Shown: positions 4,968 to 6,259 of the stretch, piece after piece
How positions within the stretch are numbered: the first letter of the stretch is position 1
How the letters are laid out: every line of letters begins with the position of its first letter
NCBI GenBank assembly: GCA_020200615.1
Contig: JAIVIH010000283.1
Coordinates: 1-6,259, forward strand
Direction of reading: 5' to 3'
Origin: Actinomycetota bacterium
GTDB taxonomy: Bacteria; Actinomycetota; Acidimicrobiia; Acidimicrobiales; AC-14
DNA length: 6,259 nucleotides
Program-made: the position numbers and the translations under genes
Notes under the pieces: generated by a model
What the model saw: the letters and a program-made list of their open reading frames with translations, nothing else
The model's database searches: none
What the model was told of the DNA's origin: nothing

Positions 4968-6155
4968 ATGGAGTTCGTCGACCCGGACGACGGACCGGCA
5001 TTCCGTCGGCCGCCGTCGGTCGACGACCGCCTGTGGCGCCACCCGTCCGAGCTCGGAGGGGCCGAAGTGGCCACCCCGAAGCTCGTCCCCTTCCGCACCG
5101 TCTGGCTCGTGGCCGTGGTCGCCGCCGTCGGGGCCAGTGCCCTCACCTCCGGCCTGGTGATCGGCCTCGACGTCAGGAGTGACGACCCGGTGGCCGGGGA
5201 GCAGGCCGCCATCACCCGCCTGGGCGGGGCGCCGGCCGGCGACACCGCGGACGAGCCGGTCGTCGGCATCGCCGAACGGGCTCGCCCCACGATCGCCCAG
5301 ATCCGCGCCAGCGGGCCGGGTTCGACGGTCAGCGGATCGGCCGTCTTCTTCCGGAACGACGGTCACCTGCTGACCAACGCCCACGTCGTCGAGGACGCTT
5401 CCTCCCTCCATGTCGTGCTCTCCAGCGGCCGGGAGCTTCCTGCCCGCCTCGTCGGCTCGGACCCGGTCACCGACTCCGCCGTCGTCAAGGTCGACGGTGC
5501 CTTCGCCGTCGCCGACTTCGGCACCGCCGCCGATCTGAAGGTAGGGCAGTCCGCTGTGGCCATCGGCTCCCCCCTCGCCCTGGCCGGAGGACCGTCGGTG
5601 ACGGTCGGTGTGGTCAGCGCCCTCCATCGCACGGTGCGCACGCGTAACGGCAAGTCCATGTTCGACATGATCCAGACCGATGCTCCGATCGCCCAGGGCT
5701 CGTCCGGGGGAGCCCTGCTCGACGGCAACGGCCGGGTGATCGGCATCACCACCGCTGCGGCCGTGAGCGACGCCGGCCCCGAGGGGGTCGGGTTCGCCAT
5801 TCCCATCGACGTAGCCCGCTCCGTGGCCGACGAGCTCATGGCGACGGGCCGGGCGACCCACGCGTGGATGGGCGTGGAAGGGACCGACCTCGACGGCGCC
5901 CTGGCCCACGACCTGAACCTCGAGGGCGCGGCCATCGTCCGCAAGGTTCTGAACGATGGGCCGGCGGCCGCGGCCGGGCTCGCCGTCGGTGACGTCGTCA
6001 CCAGCATCAACGGCAGGCAGATCGGCTCCATGGGCTCGCTGGTGACCGCCCTCCGCAGCCACCGTCCGGGGGAGCAGGTCACCGTCGAGGTCATGCGCGA
6101 CCGGCAACGGACGATGAGATCGCTCACGCTTACCGAGCGCCCGCCGGAGCCCTAG
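4968..6155 (+). CDS. HtrA/DegP-like trypsin-fold serine protease with C-terminal PDZ
   Basis: Membrane-tethered envelope protease, expected to degrade or sense misfolded exported proteins. The 395-residue product has a cytoplasmic tail (1-43) with RLWRHPSELG (21-30), one membrane helix (about 44-67), a linker, the trypsin-like domain (about 100-290) and one PDZ domain (about 300-390). The catalytic triad is His139 in TNAHVVED, Asp169 in DPVTDSAVVK and Ser246 in QGSSGGALL. The usual GNSGGP around the serine reads GSSGGA, which should remain active. The PDZ carboxylate-binding region is followed by GPAAAAGLAVGDVVTSINGR (331-350). ATG 4968 is preferred because a TANNNT box lies exactly six bases before it. 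In-frame sequence further upstream overlaps moaE on the other strand and looks non-coding. The cytoplasmic motif recalls a tail I remember from acidimicrobial HtrA proteins. The family often answers to envelope stress, but no regulator site is visible here. Confidence 0.93.
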   Translation: MEFVDPDDGPAFRRPPSVDDRLWRHPSELGGAEVATPKLVPFRTVWLVAVVAAVGASALTSGLVIGLDVRSDDPVAGEQAAITRLGGAPAGDTADEPVVGIAERARPTIAQIRASGPGSTVSGSAVFFRNDGHLLTNAHVVEDASSLHVVLSSGRELPARLVGSDPVTDSAVVKVDGAFAVADFGTAADLKVGQSAVAIGSPLALAGGPSVTVGVVSALHRTVRTRNGKSMFDMIQTDAPIAQGSSGGALLDGNGRVIGITTAAAVSDAGPEGVGFAIPIDVARSVADELMATGRATHAWMGVEGTDLDGALAHDLNLEGAAIVRKVLNDGPAAAAGLAVGDVVTSINGRQIGSMGSLVTALRSHRPGEQVTVEVMRDRQRTMRSLTLTERPPEP

Positions 6156-6169
6156 CGGGCCCGGCCCGC
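6155..6169 (+). terminator. Possible short GC hairpin after the HtrA-like gene
   Basis: GCGGG (6155-6159) can pair with CCCGC (6165-6169) over a five-base loop, directly at the stop codon. An alternative pairing is GGGCC (6157-6161) with GGCCC (6172-6176). There is no T-run, and GC-rich spacers form such structures easily. Confidence 0.25.
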
Positions 6170-6195
6170 CCGGCCCACAACTCCGGGCTGCGGCC

Positions 6196-6201
6196 TACGA
6201 T
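6196..6201 (+). promoter_or_regulatory. Leaderless -10 box of the gene at the right edge
   Basis: TACGAT, six bases (GCGCAC), then GTG at 6208: the same arrangement as at three other genes in this window, supporting a new transcription unit here. Confidence 0.55.
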
Positions 6202-6207
6202 GCGCAC

Positions 6208-6259
6208 GTGAGGGAGCCGGAGGCGAGCGAACCAATGAGCACAGTGCCCCGCTCAGCGG
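6208..6259 (+). CDS. N-terminal fragment of an unidentified gene, cut by the window edge
   Basis: GTG 6208 opens a frame without a stop to the window end, 17 codons beginning MREPEASEPMSTVPR. The fragment is too short to assign. Two starts compete: GTG 6208, supported by the TACGAT box six bases upstream, and the in-frame ATG 6235, which has GGAGG at 6219-6223 eleven bases before it. It is read in the same direction as the HtrA-like gene, 52 bases downstream of its stop. Confidence 0.5.
   Translation, partial: MREPEASEPMSTVPRSA

Noticed and set aside
4878..6107. Long minus-strand open frame (409 codons) opposite the HtrA-like gene
   Set aside because: Antisense shadow of a protease with a complete catalytic triad and PDZ domain; no recognisable domain and biased composition.

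Overview
The window is a GC-rich chromosomal stretch with densely packed genes. It carries no mobile element, CRISPR array, tRNA or rRNA that I can recognise. The gene content suggests an actinobacterium, most likely a member of class Acidimicrobiia: a YlbL-type PDZ/Lon-like membrane protease, an actinobacterial (class E-like) sortase, MoaE, an MreB and a single-pass HtrA whose cytoplasmic tail carries an RLWRHPSE motif. The lineage is inferred from these families and from base composition; it is not proven.

Layout from left to right. Bases 1-180 hold no gene I can support. 181-1299 (-) is the PDZ/Lon-like protease. 1292-1678 (+) is a small two-helix membrane protein. 1693-2370 (-) is a sortase. 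2426-3073 (+) is a HEAT-repeat protein. 4861 down to 3116 (-) is a three-gene operon, moaE - small basic membrane protein - mreB, with 4-nt and (by the start preferred here) 8-nt gene overlaps. 4968-6155 (+) is an HtrA-family serine protease. 6208 onward (+) is the first 17 codons of another gene. Hairpins lie at the convergent junctions near 1680 and 3095.

Most of the recognisable products act at the cell envelope: two PDZ proteases, a sortase, an actin-like shape protein and two small membrane proteins. MoaE (molybdenum cofactor synthesis) is the exception. Shared location does not prove a shared pathway, and I see no defence or otherwise new multi-gene system here.

The points most worth a second look are these. 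(1) Four genes share an identical arrangement, a TANNNT -10 box, exactly six bases, then the start codon, which indicates leaderless transcription. (2) mreB appears to start at a CTG codon, with GAGGAG in front of it, an 8-nt overlap with the upstream gene and the usual family length. (3) The same MreB has the nearly invariant Glu-Glu-Pro motif changed to Ala-Gln-Pro, which removes the glutamate linked to ATP hydrolysis. (4) The sortase N-terminus fits a lipoprotein signal peptide, which is unusual for a sortase.
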